Positions 36,172 through 44,904 of a DNA stretch of 64,000 nt are shown here, piece after piece. The stretch is taken from the NCBI GenBank assembly GCA_030426085.1, contig JAUHYW010000046.1, forward strand, positions 1-64,000. Reading direction: 5' to 3'. The position numbers and the translations under genes were made by a program. The notes beneath the pieces are model-generated. The model had not been told where the DNA came from. It worked only from the letters and a program-made list of their open reading frames with translations, and did not search any database. Numbering within the stretch: position 1 is the first letter of the stretch; every line of letters begins with the position of its first letter. Origin of the DNA: a bacterium (GTDB lineage: Bacteria; Myxococcota_A; Bradymonadia; UBA7976; UBA1532).

Positions 36172-36989
36172 GAGGCGGGCTGCGCGGGCTGCGACGCCCG
36201 GGCGGCGAACAGGCCCATGGAGTCATCGCTGAACGTGCCCCCGCGATCGACGGTGAGCACCTGACCATTGACGCCGTCGAGCAGGCCGCTGCACAGGGCG
36301 ACGACGACCCCGGCGACGTCCTCCGGCGTGACCCAATGCCGCGCCGTGTGCGGCGCCACCCGCTCGGCCCAGCCGGCGAAGTCGGCCCCGAACGCCCGGT
36401 CGAAGGTCTCGGTGCGCACCGCCCGGGAGCGGACCACGTTGACCCGCACGTCGTCCCGTCGCAGGTGGCAGGCCAGATAGCGACACAGCACCTCGAGCGC
36501 CGACTTGGCCGCGGCCATGTAGTCATAGCCCACGGTGTAGTGATCGGGGCCGGTCGAGCTCATGGCCACCACATACCGCGGCAGATGGCCGAATGCGCGC
36601 TCGGTCTGGCGCAGGTAGTCGACGGCCGGCCACGCGCTGTAGCTGAGGCTCTGGTGCAGCGCGCGGCGGTCGAGGTCGCGCCAGTCACCGGCGAGGGGCG
36701 CGCCGCCGGCGTTGAGCACCAGGGCGTCGAGGCCATCGAGCCGATCCTTCAGCCCGTCGAACAGAGCGACGGTGTCATCGAGCGAGGCGACGTCGGCCGG
36801 GGCGATGATCGGCGGCGGGGCGTCGGCGGCGGCGAAGAGCGCCTGCACCTCGCGCTCGTCGGCCGTGCCCCAGCGCCAGGTCAGCACGCAGCGCACGCCG
36901 CGGCGGGCGAGGGCCAGGGCGGTGGCCAGGCCGATGCCCCGGGTGCCGCCGGTCACCAGGGCGGTCCGGATCGGGGGGCGGGCGCGCAT
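36168..36989 (-). CDS. short-chain reductase, FabI/FabL-like, copy B
   Basis: A 273-residue NAD(P)H-dependent SDR. The cofactor loop is TGGTRGIGLA near residue 13; the catalytic region SSTGPDHYTVGYDYMAAAKSAL has the extended Tyr-x(6)-Tyr-x-Met-x(3)-Lys spacing seen in enoyl-ACP reductases of the FabI/FabL type, pointing to enoyl reduction rather than ketoreduction. It is clearly similar to the SDR at 38919-39713 (shared YSAWPxVDY and NVVRxR stretches). Its ATG overlaps the ACP stop by one base (TGATG) and its stop overlaps the oxoamine synthase start. Confidence 0.8.
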   Translation of the reverse strand: MRARPPIRTALVTGGTRGIGLATALALARRGVRCVLTWRWGTADEREVQALFAAADAPPPIIAPADVASLDDTVALFDGLKDRLDGLDALVLNAGGAPLAGDWRDLDRRALHQSLSYSAWPAVDYLRQTERAFGHLPRYVVAMSSTGPDHYTVGYDYMAAAKSALEVLCRYLACHLRRDDVRVNVVRSRAVRTETFDRAFGADFAGWAERVAPHTARHWVTPEDVAGVVVALCSGLLDGVNGQVLTVDRGGTFSDDSMGLFAARASQPAQPAS

Positions 36990-37249
36990 CAGCTCTTCTC
37001 CAGGGCCTTGGCGTGCAGCAGGTCGACGAGGCCGGCGACGTCGGTCAGGTGCTCGAGCTCCGCGCGCGGGATGCGGATGCGCAGGGTCCGCATCGAGCCC
37101 GAGACGACCTCGACGATGTCCAGGCTGTTGGCGCCCAGGTCCTTCATCGACAGGGACGTGTCGATCGGCTGCCCCTCGAGCTGCATCACGGTGCGGCGCA
37201 GGTGGGTCAGGACGATCCGCTCGATCTCTTCCCGGGTCTGATGGCTCAT
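36989..37249 (-). CDS. acyl carrier protein
   Basis: An 86-residue carrier protein with phosphopantetheine attachment Ser42 in DLGANSLDIVEVV. The following helix (TLRIRIPRAELEHL) matches the N-terminal ACP domain of the fused synthase at 38922, so the two carriers are paralogues. AAGGAGAGA gives a strong ribosome site before the ATG at 37249. It sits between the ACP-oxoamine synthase and the second SDR/oxoamine synthase pair. Inference: it carries the growing or finished chain; a role as the donor ACP of the beta-branching cassette is also possible. Confidence 0.92.
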   Translation of the reverse strand: MSHQTREEIERIVLTHLRRTVMQLEGQPIDTSLSMKDLGANSLDIVEVVSGSMRTLRIRIPRAELEHLTDVAGLVDLLHAKALEKS

Positions 37250-37296
37250 GGTGTCTCTCTCCTTCTGGTGTGACTCACGCTGCTCGCGGCGTGCGA

Positions 37297-38922
37297 TCAG
37301 CGCGAGGGGGTCTGCCCGGCGGGCGGCTTTCTGGCGAAGCCCAGCGCGTCGGCGGTCTCGAGGATGATCTCGACCGCCCGATCGAGCTGGGCGCGGGTGT
37401 GCTCGGACGTGATGAACATGCGGATGCGGGCCTCGCCCCGGGGCGCGGCGGGGAACGTCAGGATGCCGGCGTCGAGCCCCTTGCGCTGGAGCGCGTCGCT
37501 CACCGCGATGGACAGGCGCTCGGAGCCATAGATCACGGGGATGATCCAGCTCGTCGACTCGCCCAGATCGACCCGGCCCCGGAGGCGGCCCCGCACATGG
37601 GCCGCGTTGGCATGCAGCCGGGTCCGCCGGGCGTCCCCATCGGCCGAACGGGCCAGCTTCAGCGCCTTCAGGATGCCGCCGGTCACGGCCGGATCCATGG
37701 CGCAGGAGAACATGCGGCACCGGGCGTACCAGTTCACATAGCGGATGATCGGGCGCCGGGCGATCAGCGCCCCGCCGACCCCGGCGAAGGCCTTGCTGAA
37801 GGTGATGACCAGCAGGTCGACCTGATCGAGCACGCCCTGGGCGGCGGCGACCCCCCGGCCATGCGGGCCGTCGAGCAACATCGAATGGGCTTCGTCGACC
37901 AGCACCCGCGCCCCGTACTGCCGGGCGAGGGCCACGGTCTCGGCCACCCGGCCATAGTCGCCGTCGGCGCTGTAGACCCCCTCGATGCAGACCAGGATCC
38001 GCTGTTCGGGGCCGGCGATCGACCGCAGAACGGCCTCGAGACCAGCGAGGTCGCCGTGGTCGAAGTAGCGCAGGTGGGCCCGGGAGAGCTGGGCCCCTTC
38101 GAGGATCGACATGTGCGCGGCGCGGTCGCAGACGATATAGCTGCCGGGGGTCATGAAGGCCGAGATGGTCCCCACGTTGACCGCGTAGCCGCTCGAGAAC
38201 AGCGACGCGCCGAGGTCGGGCACCCCGAAGAAGTCGACCAGCGCGTCTTCGAGCTGCCGATGCACCCCGAGGGTCCCGCTGGCGATGGGTGAGCTCGTCG
38301 CGCCCAGGCCATAGGTGTCGAGGGCCTGCCTGGCCGCGGCGATGACATCCGGGTGATGGCTGTAGCCGAGGTAGTTGTAGCAGGACAGGTTGATCAGTTC
38401 GAAGGCTTCGCCGGTGGGCCGCTCGACCCGCACCACCGGGCGCTGAGCCCCGAGGTGGGTGCTCTCGAAGGCGTAGCGCCCGTCGGCCATGATGTCGTCG
38501 ATCCACCGGTTGAAGTGATCGATCTCCCGGTGAGCCCCGGAGGCGCTGCCCAGAAACATGTCGTAGGTCAGGTGCTCGTAGCCGGCGGCCGACGCCTCGG
38601 ATGCCTCCAGCCGATCGGCGACCGCAGCCCAGGCGGCCTGCGCGTCGGCGTCCTCCTCGAACGCGATCCGCGGGGCCCGGGCCACCTCGTGATGCAGCAG
38701 GAGCAGCTCGGCGAGGTCGGTGAGCGTCATCGCCGCGTCCAGCTCGGCCATGGGCACCCGGATGCGCAGGGCGCGGGTCGCGGCGGCGATGGCTTCGACG
38801 GTCTCGAGGCTGCCGACGCCCAGATCGGTCATGGGCCGGTCGAGCGCGATCGCGTCGGCCCCCACCGCGAAGACATCGGCCAGGTGCTCGACCAGGACCC
38901 CGGTGATGGCATCGTGGGTCAT
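37297..38922 (-). CDS. ACP-alpha-oxoamine synthase fusion
   Basis: A 541-residue two-domain protein. Residues 1-80 are an acyl carrier domain (Ser38 in DLGVGSLETVEAI); residues about 115-535 are an alpha-oxoamine synthase with NYLGYSHHP, GATSSPIASG, DEAHS (343-347) and PLP-Lys377 in TFSKAFAG. ACP-synthase fusions of this kind occur in PigH-type tripyrrole enzymes, where the chain is presented in cis and condensed with an amino acid. Here a second, unfused synthase and a separate ACP follow in the operon. The ATG overlaps the upstream SDR stop (ATGA). Amino-acid partner cannot be inferred. Confidence 0.88.
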   Translation of the reverse strand: MTHDAITGVLVEHLADVFAVGADAIALDRPMTDLGVGSLETVEAIAAATRALRIRVPMAELDAAMTLTDLAELLLLHHEVARAPRIAFEEDADAQAAWAAVADRLEASEASAAGYEHLTYDMFLGSASGAHREIDHFNRWIDDIMADGRYAFESTHLGAQRPVVRVERPTGEAFELINLSCYNYLGYSHHPDVIAAARQALDTYGLGATSSPIASGTLGVHRQLEDALVDFFGVPDLGASLFSSGYAVNVGTISAFMTPGSYIVCDRAAHMSILEGAQLSRAHLRYFDHGDLAGLEAVLRSIAGPEQRILVCIEGVYSADGDYGRVAETVALARQYGARVLVDEAHSMLLDGPHGRGVAAAQGVLDQVDLLVITFSKAFAGVGGALIARRPIIRYVNWYARCRMFSCAMDPAVTGGILKALKLARSADGDARRTRLHANAAHVRGRLRGRVDLGESTSWIIPVIYGSERLSIAVSDALQRKGLDAGILTFPAAPRGEARIRMFITSEHTRAQLDRAVEIILETADALGFARKPPAGQTPSR

Positions 38923-39713
38923 CGGTGCCCCCCGGCCCCGCGGGCCTCGACGTAGTCGTGCATGAGGTTGTCGCGGAAGGTCGCCCCGCCATCGACCTCG
39001 ACGATCTGACCGGTCATGCCATCCATCAGGCCGCTCGCCAGGGCCACGATGGCATCGGCGATCTCGTCCGCCGGCTGGATCTGACCCCGCGCGGCCAGGA
39101 ACGGCACGCACTCGGCGCCGAAGGTGGCTTCGAACGCCCGGGTCGCGATCCACCGCCCGCGCACGATGTTGACCCGGGTGCCATGGGGCTCGAGGTGATG
39201 GGCCAGATAGCGGGCGAGCACCTCGAGGCAGGCCTTGGCCGCCCCGATGGTGTCGTAGCCGGGGGTGAAGCGCACCCCGCCGTAGGACGAGACGCCCACG
39301 ACATGCCGGGGCCAGGCGCCGGTCGCCGCGGCGATGTGGCGGGTGTAGTCGACGAGCGGCCACGCGCTGTAGGCGACGGCGCGCTGGAGGTCCTTGAGCG
39401 TCAGATCGTCGAGCGAGGCCGCCGGTCGACCGAACGCGACGTTGGACACGAAGAGGTCGACCCCGCCGAGGTCGGCGATCTGCGCCATCAGCGCCGCGGT
39501 GTCGTCGGCGCGGGACACATCGGCCCGCACCAGCAGCGGAGGCGGCGCGCCCACCGCGGCGAAGGCGGCGGGCAGGTCGTCTTCGTCGCCGCCCCAGCCA
39601 TAGGTCAGCACGCAGCGGGCGCCGCGGGCGCCGAGCGCCAGCGCCGTGGCCCGCCCGATGCCGCGGGTCGCGCCGGTGATCAGGGCCCGGCGGCCGGTCA
39701 GGTCAATACGCAT
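38919..39713 (-). CDS. short-chain reductase, FabI/FabL-like, copy A
   Basis: A 264-residue SDR with TGATRGIGRA and the catalytic stretch SSYGGVRFTPGYDTIGAAKACL. It is paralogous to the reductase at 36168-36989; both lie next to an ACP and an oxoamine synthase. The most likely role is enoyl reduction on ACP-bound chains, less likely reduction of the aminoketone. Its first bases overlap the end of the ECH2 gene by 11 bp, and its stop overlaps the ACP-synthase start. Confidence 0.8.
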   Translation of the reverse strand: MRIDLTGRRALITGATRGIGRATALALGARGARCVLTYGWGGDEDDLPAAFAAVGAPPPLLVRADVSRADDTAALMAQIADLGGVDLFVSNVAFGRPAASLDDLTLKDLQRAVAYSAWPLVDYTRHIAAATGAWPRHVVGVSSYGGVRFTPGYDTIGAAKACLEVLARYLAHHLEPHGTRVNIVRGRWIATRAFEATFGAECVPFLAARGQIQPADEIADAIVALASGLMDGMTGQIVEVDGGATFRDNLMHDYVEARGAGGHR

Positions 39714-40437
39714 GGTCCGCCCCCGCGCCCGGCGCGCGCCGGAAGGTGATGGTGTGCATGAGGGTCTCCAGGGTCAGGGCCGCCTCGTAGCGGCGGCGGC
39801 GAGGCAGGGACAGGCTGCGCTTGAGCAGCTCGACGCACGCCCGGGGTTTGCTCGCGATGCGCAGCGCGACGTCGACGGCGCGGGGCACCACCTCGGCCCG
39901 GGGGACGACGTGATTGACGCCGCTCGCGCCGGCGAAGGCGTCGCCCCGGCGCAGCTCGCCGGTGTAGAGCAGCTCGTGGGCCACCGCCGGGGACAGGGCG
40001 TGTTCGAGCAGCGCCGTGGCGCCCATCCCGGGGGTGAAGCCGAGGTCCATGAAGTTGGCCCCGTAGCGGCTCTCGCGGGCCATCAGCACCATGTCGGCGC
40101 ACAGCCCCAGGCACAGCCCGCCGCCGACGGCGTGGCCGGCCATGGCGCTGATGATCGGCAGCGGCAGGTCGAGCAGGATCCGGGGCAGGGTCAGATCGGC
40201 GGGCGCGGTGCGCCCGGCCCGCAGGGCCTCGAGCAGCTCGGGGGGCGCGCCGGCGCAGAACACGTCGGGCAAGCCCTCCAGCACGACGACCCGAGCCTCG
40301 GGATCGGACGCCGCCCGCCCGAGCGCGTCGATCAAGGCGTCGACGAAGGCCTCGCCGAGCATGTTGCGACCGGCGACGTCCCGCATCGCCACCCGGGCTA
40401 CGCCGTGCTGCACGCTCAGGGTGATCGGCGCCGTCAT
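39703..40437 (-). CDS. beta-branching decarboxylase ECH2 (PksI-like enoyl-CoA hydratase)
   Basis: A 244-residue crotonase-fold enzyme. The segment NFMDLGFTPGMGATALLEH and the early FCAGAPPELLEALRAGR are characteristic of PksI/MupK-type ECH2 proteins, which decarboxylate the ACP-bound 3-methylglutaconyl-type intermediate during beta-branching. Oxyanion-hole glycines are in AGHAVGGGLCLGL. The order HMGS-ECH1-ECH2 in one operon is the classical cassette order. The ATG at 40437 overlaps the ECH1 stop (ATGA). Confidence 0.85.
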   Translation of the reverse strand: MTAPITLSVQHGVARVAMRDVAGRNMLGEAFVDALIDALGRAASDPEARVVVLEGLPDVFCAGAPPELLEALRAGRTAPADLTLPRILLDLPLPIISAMAGHAVGGGLCLGLCADMVLMARESRYGANFMDLGFTPGMGATALLEHALSPAVAHELLYTGELRRGDAFAGASGVNHVVPRAEVVPRAVDVALRIASKPRACVELLKRSLSLPRRRRYEAALTLETLMHTITFRRAPGAGADHAY

Positions 40438-41168
40438 GACGCGCCCCACGGGGCCTCGCCGGCCAGCCGAGCGGCGATGAGGGCCCGGGTGTCGTGGTCG
40501 GCGAGCAGGCGGGCGGTGGTCTCGGCCCCCCGCCGGGCGTCGCGATGCAGCGTACCGGGCGTCGCGTCGCCGGGGCCCTTGAGCCGGGCCACCGCCGTCG
40601 GCGCCGCCCGCCCGAGCAGGCGCACCCACTGCCGGGCGAGCCCGTCCAGCGCGTCGACCGGGCCGGCGGCGTCGACCAGACCCAGATCCAGCGCGTCGGC
40701 GGCGTCGACCGACAGCCCGGTCAGCGCCAGCCGGCGGAGGCGCTGAGGGCTCATCCGCTCCCGCAGGACCGGCGCGATGATCGCCGGCGCCAGCCCCACC
40801 AGCGCCTCGGGCAGCCCGAAGCGGGCGTCCGCGGCGGCCAGCACCACGTCACAGGCCGCGGCGAGGCCCAGCCCGCCGCCGAGGGCCGCGCCCCGGACCA
40901 CGGCCACGGTCGGCCGGGGCAGGTGACGCAGCCGGGCCAGCAGATCGGCGAATCCGGCGGCGCTGGCCTCGATGGTCGAGGCGGATCCCGGCCGCTCGGC
41001 CAGGGCGCTCGCCAGGTCGAGGCCGCGGCAGAAGATCCGTCGGCCGCCCACCAGCGTCACGACCCGGGCCGGGCTCCGGGCGGCCGCGTCGAGCTGATCG
41101 GCGAGGGCCCGTACCGCGGGTGGCCCCAGGCGGGGGGGCACGGTGATCTCGAAGGCATCCGTCGACAT
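40434..41168 (-). CDS. beta-branching dehydratase ECH1 (PksH-like enoyl-CoA hydratase)
   Basis: A 244-residue crotonase-family protein. FCRGLDLASAL, the oxyanion region RGAALGGGLGLAAACD and ARFGLPEALVGLAPAIIAPV follow PksH-type ECH1 enzymes, which dehydrate the 3-hydroxy-3-methylglutaryl-ACP made by the HMG synthase. It begins one base inside the HMGS stop (TGATG) and overlaps ECH2 at its end, so all three enzymes should be made in fixed proportion. Confidence 0.84.
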   Translation of the reverse strand: MSTDAFEITVPPRLGPPAVRALADQLDAAARSPARVVTLVGGRRIFCRGLDLASALAERPGSASTIEASAAGFADLLARLRHLPRPTVAVVRGAALGGGLGLAAACDVVLAAADARFGLPEALVGLAPAIIAPVLRERMSPQRLRRLALTGLSVDAADALDLGLVDAAGPVDALDGLARQWVRLLGRAAPTAVARLKGPGDATPGTLHRDARRGAETTARLLADHDTRALIAARLAGEAPWGAS

Positions 41169-42379
41169 CACGCCCTCCGATAGCGGCGTTCGTAGCCCGA
41201 CACGCCCTCCAGGTAGAGCCGCCCCGAGCCGGCCCAGCACCGTTCGAAGTGGCCCGTCACCGGGCCGTGGTCGGGGGCGAAGTCCGCCTGACCCCACGCC
41301 GCGTCGCGGGCCCGCTCGAGGGCCCGGTAGGTGTCGACGTCGAGCGCCTCGCGGGCGTCGAGCAGCCCGCCGAGGTCGGCCGCCTCGGCCCGGCGGCGGG
41401 CGCCCGCGCCGATGCGCCCGGTGTAGAGCTCGGCGCAGCACCCGGAGCCATAGGCGAAGAGGCTCACCCGGTCCTGCGGTTCGAGGCGCTCGGCGTGGGT
41501 CTGCAAAGCGATGAAGGTGCTGGCGCCGTAGGTGCCGCCGATGCGTCGCAGGTGGCGCAGCCCGGGCAGCACCTGCCGCTCGAAGGCCGCGTCGAGGGCG
41601 CTGCGGTCGGGCGCGCCGGACCGCTGCAACGCCACCCGATGGGCCCGGCGACCCATGCCGGCGAACGGGGTGTGATAGATGCACCCGGCGAAGGCCCCTG
41701 GCTCGAACGGGCCGACCGTGTCTTCGTAGTCGGCCAGCGCCCCGTCGAGCGCGTCCACGTAGGCGTAGAGGCTGGCGGCGGCGTTGCCGGTCTCGACCCG
41801 CGCGGTGGGGCGCACGACGCCGTGCTCCTCGGCGGCGAAGACCCCGGCCCCCGGCTCGAGGATCAGCACGTCCGGACGCCGGCTCACCAACAAGGCCACC
41901 GCGCCGGCGCCGTTGACCGGCTCGTAGGGCTGACCGAGGCCGAGCAGGCTGTGATCGGCCGACACCACCAGCGCCGCGGCCTCGTCGGGCTGCCCCCGCA
42001 GCCAGCCCTCGGCCATGCGCAGCGCGGCGGTCGCGCTGTAGCAGGCGTGCTTGACCTCGAAGTTCCGGCAGCGCGAGGGCAGGCCGAGGTGACGATGGAC
42101 CCACGTCGAGATCGGCTTCTCCCGGTCGAGGCTGGTCTCGGTGGCGGCGACGAGCAGGCCGACGCGGGCCCGGTCATCGGGGGTCAGCGCGCGCTCGGCG
42201 GCGTTCACCGCCAGGGTCACGGTGTCCTCCCACGGGGGCAGCACGGTGCGGGCGTCGGCCAGCAGCGCGCCCCGGACGTGGGCCGGGTCGAGCGCGGGCC
42301 GGGCGGCGCACAGGTCGGCCATCGACAGGGTGAGCGTCGAGGGCCACGTCGCGATCTTCTCGATGCCGACGCCGCTCAT
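41168..42379 (-). CDS. HMG-CoA synthase-family enzyme of the beta-branching cassette (PksG-like)
   Basis: A 403-residue thiolase-fold enzyme. The catalytic triad of HMG synthases is visible: Glu82 (ATETS), Cys113 (VKHACYSATAAL) and His236 (IYHTPFAGMGRRAHR); the family segment LFAYGSGCCAELYTG is present. In beta-branching it adds an acetyl-derived carbon nucleophile to the beta-keto group of an ACP-bound chain, instead of normal keto reduction. Neighbouring ECH1 and ECH2 complete the cassette. The start ATG overlaps the ketoreductase stop (ATGA). Confidence 0.9.
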   Translation of the reverse strand: MSGVGIEKIATWPSTLTLSMADLCAARPALDPAHVRGALLADARTVLPPWEDTVTLAVNAAERALTPDDRARVGLLVAATETSLDREKPISTWVHRHLGLPSRCRNFEVKHACYSATAALRMAEGWLRGQPDEAAALVVSADHSLLGLGQPYEPVNGAGAVALLVSRRPDVLILEPGAGVFAAEEHGVVRPTARVETGNAAASLYAYVDALDGALADYEDTVGPFEPGAFAGCIYHTPFAGMGRRAHRVALQRSGAPDRSALDAAFERQVLPGLRHLRRIGGTYGASTFIALQTHAERLEPQDRVSLFAYGSGCCAELYTGRIGAGARRRAEAADLGGLLDAREALDVDTYRALERARDAAWGQADFAPDHGPVTGHFERCWAGSGRLYLEGVSGYERRYRRA

Positions 42380-43104
42380 GGCGCCCAGTCCAACCCGGCG
42401 GTCACCGGCAGCACCGCGCAGTTGACGAAGGCCGCCTCGGGCGAGGCGAGGAACATCACCGCCGCCGCCAGCTCGGCCGGCTGGCCGACCCGATCGATGG
42501 GGCCCGCCGCCGCGGCGAAGTCCTTGAGCGTCCGCGACATCGAGCCCCGGGTCATGTCGGTCTCGAAGAAGCCGGGCACCACGACGTTCGAGGTCACCCC
42601 GCGGGCGCCGTACTCTTTGCCCAACGCCTTGGCCAGCCCGACCAGCCCGGCCTTGGCCGCGCTGTAGTTGGCCTGGCCGGCGATGCCATCCCGAGCGATG
42701 GACGAGACGAAGATCAGCCGCCCGCGGCGCTGGCCCACGAGGGTCGGCAGGAACGCCCGGGCCACGTAGAACGCCCCGCTGAGGTTGGTGTCGATGACAT
42801 CCCGCCAGGCGGCGTCGGGCATGGTGGCGGCCATGCCATTGCGGGTGATCCCGGCGTTGGGCACGACCACGTCGACCGATCCGAAGGCATCGAGCATGGC
42901 ATCGGCCACCGCGTCGACCTGCTGCGGATCGCGGGTGTCCATCTGCCATGCGCGGCAGCGGCCGGGGCCGGCGAGGCCCAGGGTCTCCTCGGCGGCGGCC
43001 GCGTCGGCGACATAGGTGAAGCCCACGTCGTGGCCCGCCGCGGTGGCCGCGCGCACGATGGCCCGGCCCAGGCCCCGGGAGCCGCCGGTCACGAATACGA
43101 TCAC
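42376..43104 (-). CDS. 3-ketoacyl-ACP reductase, FabG-like
   Basis: A 242-residue SDR with TGGSRGLGRA at residue 6, NAGITRNGMAA, the catalytic Ser-Tyr-Lys set (VSSIARDGIAGQANYSAAKAGL) and PGFFETDM, all typical of FabG. It reduces beta-ketoacyl-ACP to beta-hydroxyacyl-ACP with NADPH. The GTG at 43104 overlaps the ketosynthase stop (GTGA), so coupled re-initiation is expected. Together with the stand-alone ketosynthase, dehydratase and acyltransferase it forms a discrete type II elongation set. Confidence 0.9.
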   Translation of the reverse strand: MIVFVTGGSRGLGRAIVRAATAAGHDVGFTYVADAAAAEETLGLAGPGRCRAWQMDTRDPQQVDAVADAMLDAFGSVDVVVPNAGITRNGMAATMPDAAWRDVIDTNLSGAFYVARAFLPTLVGQRRGRLIFVSSIARDGIAGQANYSAAKAGLVGLAKALGKEYGARGVTSNVVVPGFFETDMTRGSMSRTLKDFAAAAGPIDRVGQPAELAAAVMFLASPEAAFVNCAVLPVTAGLDWAP

Positions 43105-44393
43105 GACCCGCTCCCCCGCCCGGCCCGCCGGATGAGGCTGACGCTGTTGATGCCCCCGAAGCCGAAGGCGTTCTTCATCAGCACCTCGACCGGGTGCTCG
43201 AGCGGCCCGTGCCGGCACACGTCCAGCTCGATCTCCGGATCGAGGGTGTCGATGTTGATCGAGGGGTGCAGCCGCCCGGCGTTCATCTGCAACACCGCCC
43301 CGACCGTCTCGACCACCGCCGCCGACCAGCAGGTGTGGCCCAGCATCGACTTCGTGGCGTTGACCTTCGGCCCGTCGGCGCCGAACACGGCGGTGATGGC
43401 CCGGGTCTCGGTGACGTCGCCCAGCGGGGTCGAGGTGGCGTGGGCGTTGACGTAGTCCACCTGGCTGGGGTCGATGTCGCAGGCGGCCATCACCGCCTCC
43501 ATCACCCGCTGCTGGCCCTCGGCCGACGGCTGGGGCAGGTGGCACGCGTCGGCGCCCAGCTCGACCCCCAGCAGCTCGCCGTGGATCCGGGCGCCCCGGG
43601 CGACCGCCCGATCCCAGCGTTCGAGGATCATGACCGCCCCGCCGTGGGCCGGCACGAAGCCCTCCCGCTGCGTATCGAAGGGCCGACTGGCCAGCGGCGG
43701 GCGGTCGTTGAAGCGCTTGTGCGCCACCGCGCCCATGATGGCCATGGCGTGGAAGTCGATGGGCGCGTGATCGAGCACCGCGCCCACCACGACCGCCACC
43801 TCGGCCCCGTGGTGGCGGATCTCGTCGACCGCCTGCCGCAAGGCCACGTTGCCGCTGGCGCACGCCCCGCCGAGGGTGCAGATCGCGCCCTTGCCGCCCA
43901 GCACCTCGGAGACGCAGCCGGCGTGGTCGGTGTCGAGGGCGTACAAGGCGTACAGCCCGTCGATGAAGTCCGGCTCATCGTCGAAGTCCCGCCGCTGCCG
44001 GAAGTTGTAGTGATTGTTGACGTTGTGCCCGGCCACCAGGGTCGCCACGCGCTCGGGCGGGCACGGGCTGTCGTACAGCCCGGCGTCGAGGGCGGCGTCG
44101 AGGGCCAGCAGGATGCTCAGCCGGGTCGACCACGGCACGCGGCGGACGAGGCCCCGGGCACGCTCGGCGACGGCGGCCGGCAGCCGGGGGGCGAGCGCTT
44201 CGAACCGGCCGTCGATGTCATAGCCTTCCAGGTCGGCGCCGACCTTGCACAAGACATCGTCCACCGGGAAGCTGCGCCACCGGGTGATCGCCGAACGCCC
44301 GGCGAGCAGCGCGGCGAGGTGGCCCTCGAGGGTGTCACCCAGGGGGGTGTTGATCGCCATGCCGGTGATGGCGATGCGTCTACGGGTCGACAA
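43101..44393 (-). CDS. beta-ketoacyl-ACP synthase, FabF-like
   Basis: A 430-residue condensing enzyme with an intact Cys-His-His triad: Cys178 (TLGGACASGN), His318 (VNAHATSTPLGD) and His353 (SMLGHT), plus the C-terminal NAFGFGGIN. It should elongate ACP-bound chains with malonyl-ACP; the retained Cys argues against the Ser-type decarboxylating KS of some beta-branching cassettes. I place the start at TTG 44393: it gives the usual MSTRRRIAITGMA N-terminus and has GGAGG six bases upstream. That makes a 14-bp overlap with the end of the dehydratase gene. A start at 44432 would add 13 atypical residues. Confidence 0.9.
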   Translation of the reverse strand: MSTRRRIAITGMAINTPLGDTLEGHLAALLAGRSAITRWRSFPVDDVLCKVGADLEGYDIDGRFEALAPRLPAAVAERARGLVRRVPWSTRLSILLALDAALDAGLYDSPCPPERVATLVAGHNVNNHYNFRQRRDFDDEPDFIDGLYALYALDTDHAGCVSEVLGGKGAICTLGGACASGNVALRQAVDEIRHHGAEVAVVVGAVLDHAPIDFHAMAIMGAVAHKRFNDRPPLASRPFDTQREGFVPAHGGAVMILERWDRAVARGARIHGELLGVELGADACHLPQPSAEGQQRVMEAVMAACDIDPSQVDYVNAHATSTPLGDVTETRAITAVFGADGPKVNATKSMLGHTCWSAAVVETVGAVLQMNAGRLHPSINIDTLDPEIELDVCRHGPLEHPVEVLMKNAFGFGGINSVSLIRRAGRGSGS

Positions 44394-44904
44394 GGTAGGC
44401 CTCCAGAACGCAGAGGGCGCACAGGGTGTCACCGTGGAAGACCTGGCCGGCGATGGTCGCCGTCAGGCTGTCTTCGTCGATGACGCGTGCCATCAGGGTC
44501 AGCCGGGCGCCGGGTGGCACCTCGGCCATGAACAGGGCGTGGTGGATGCGGGTGGCGCGCACACCGGCGGGCTCGGGGCGGCCGTCGAGCAGCGCCCACA
44601 GGCACACCCCGAGCTGGGCGACCGCCTCCACCTGCAAGACACCGGGATAGATCGGGTCGCCGGGGAAGTGCCCGCCCAGGATCGGGTCGTCGGGATCGAC
44701 GCGCCGCTCGCCGACGAGGATCCGCCGCTCGCGGTCGACGGCGACGAGCGCGTCGACGAGCAGGAACGGCGGCCGGTGGGGCAGCAGCCCGTGGAGCGTC
44801 CCGCTGGTGGACGCGATGGGTTCGAGGGCGGCGCCGGCGGCCAGCGGGCCCCGGCGCAGCGCGCGAAGTCGGGCGCGGAGCGCGTCGCTGATGAGATCCG
44901 TCAC
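44380..44904 (-). CDS. hydroxyacyl-ACP dehydratase, FabZ-like
   Basis: A 174-residue hot-dog-fold protein. LLPHRPPFLLVD and GGHFPGDPIYPGVLQVEAVAQ carry the FabZ catalytic His79 and Glu93. It dehydrates beta-hydroxyacyl-ACP to trans-2-enoyl-ACP. About 35 extra residues precede the core. The GTG start at 44904 overlaps the acyltransferase stop (GTGA). Its 3' end contains the ribosome-binding site and TTG start of the ketosynthase gene. Confidence 0.88.
   Translation of the reverse strand: MTDLISDALRARLRALRRGPLAAGAALEPIASTSGTLHGLLPHRPPFLLVDALVAVDRERRILVGERRVDPDDPILGGHFPGDPIYPGVLQVEAVAQLGVCLWALLDGRPEPAGVRATRIHHALFMAEVPPGARLTLMARVIDEDSLTATIAGQVFHGDTLCALCVLEAYLVDP
44400..44404 (-). promoter_or_regulatory. 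ribosome-binding site that decides the ketosynthase start
   Basis: On the minus strand GGAGG stands six bases before TTG (44393-44391), inside the dehydratase coding region. It supports the non-ATG start for the ketosynthase and predicts independent ribosome entry there. Confidence 0.6.
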
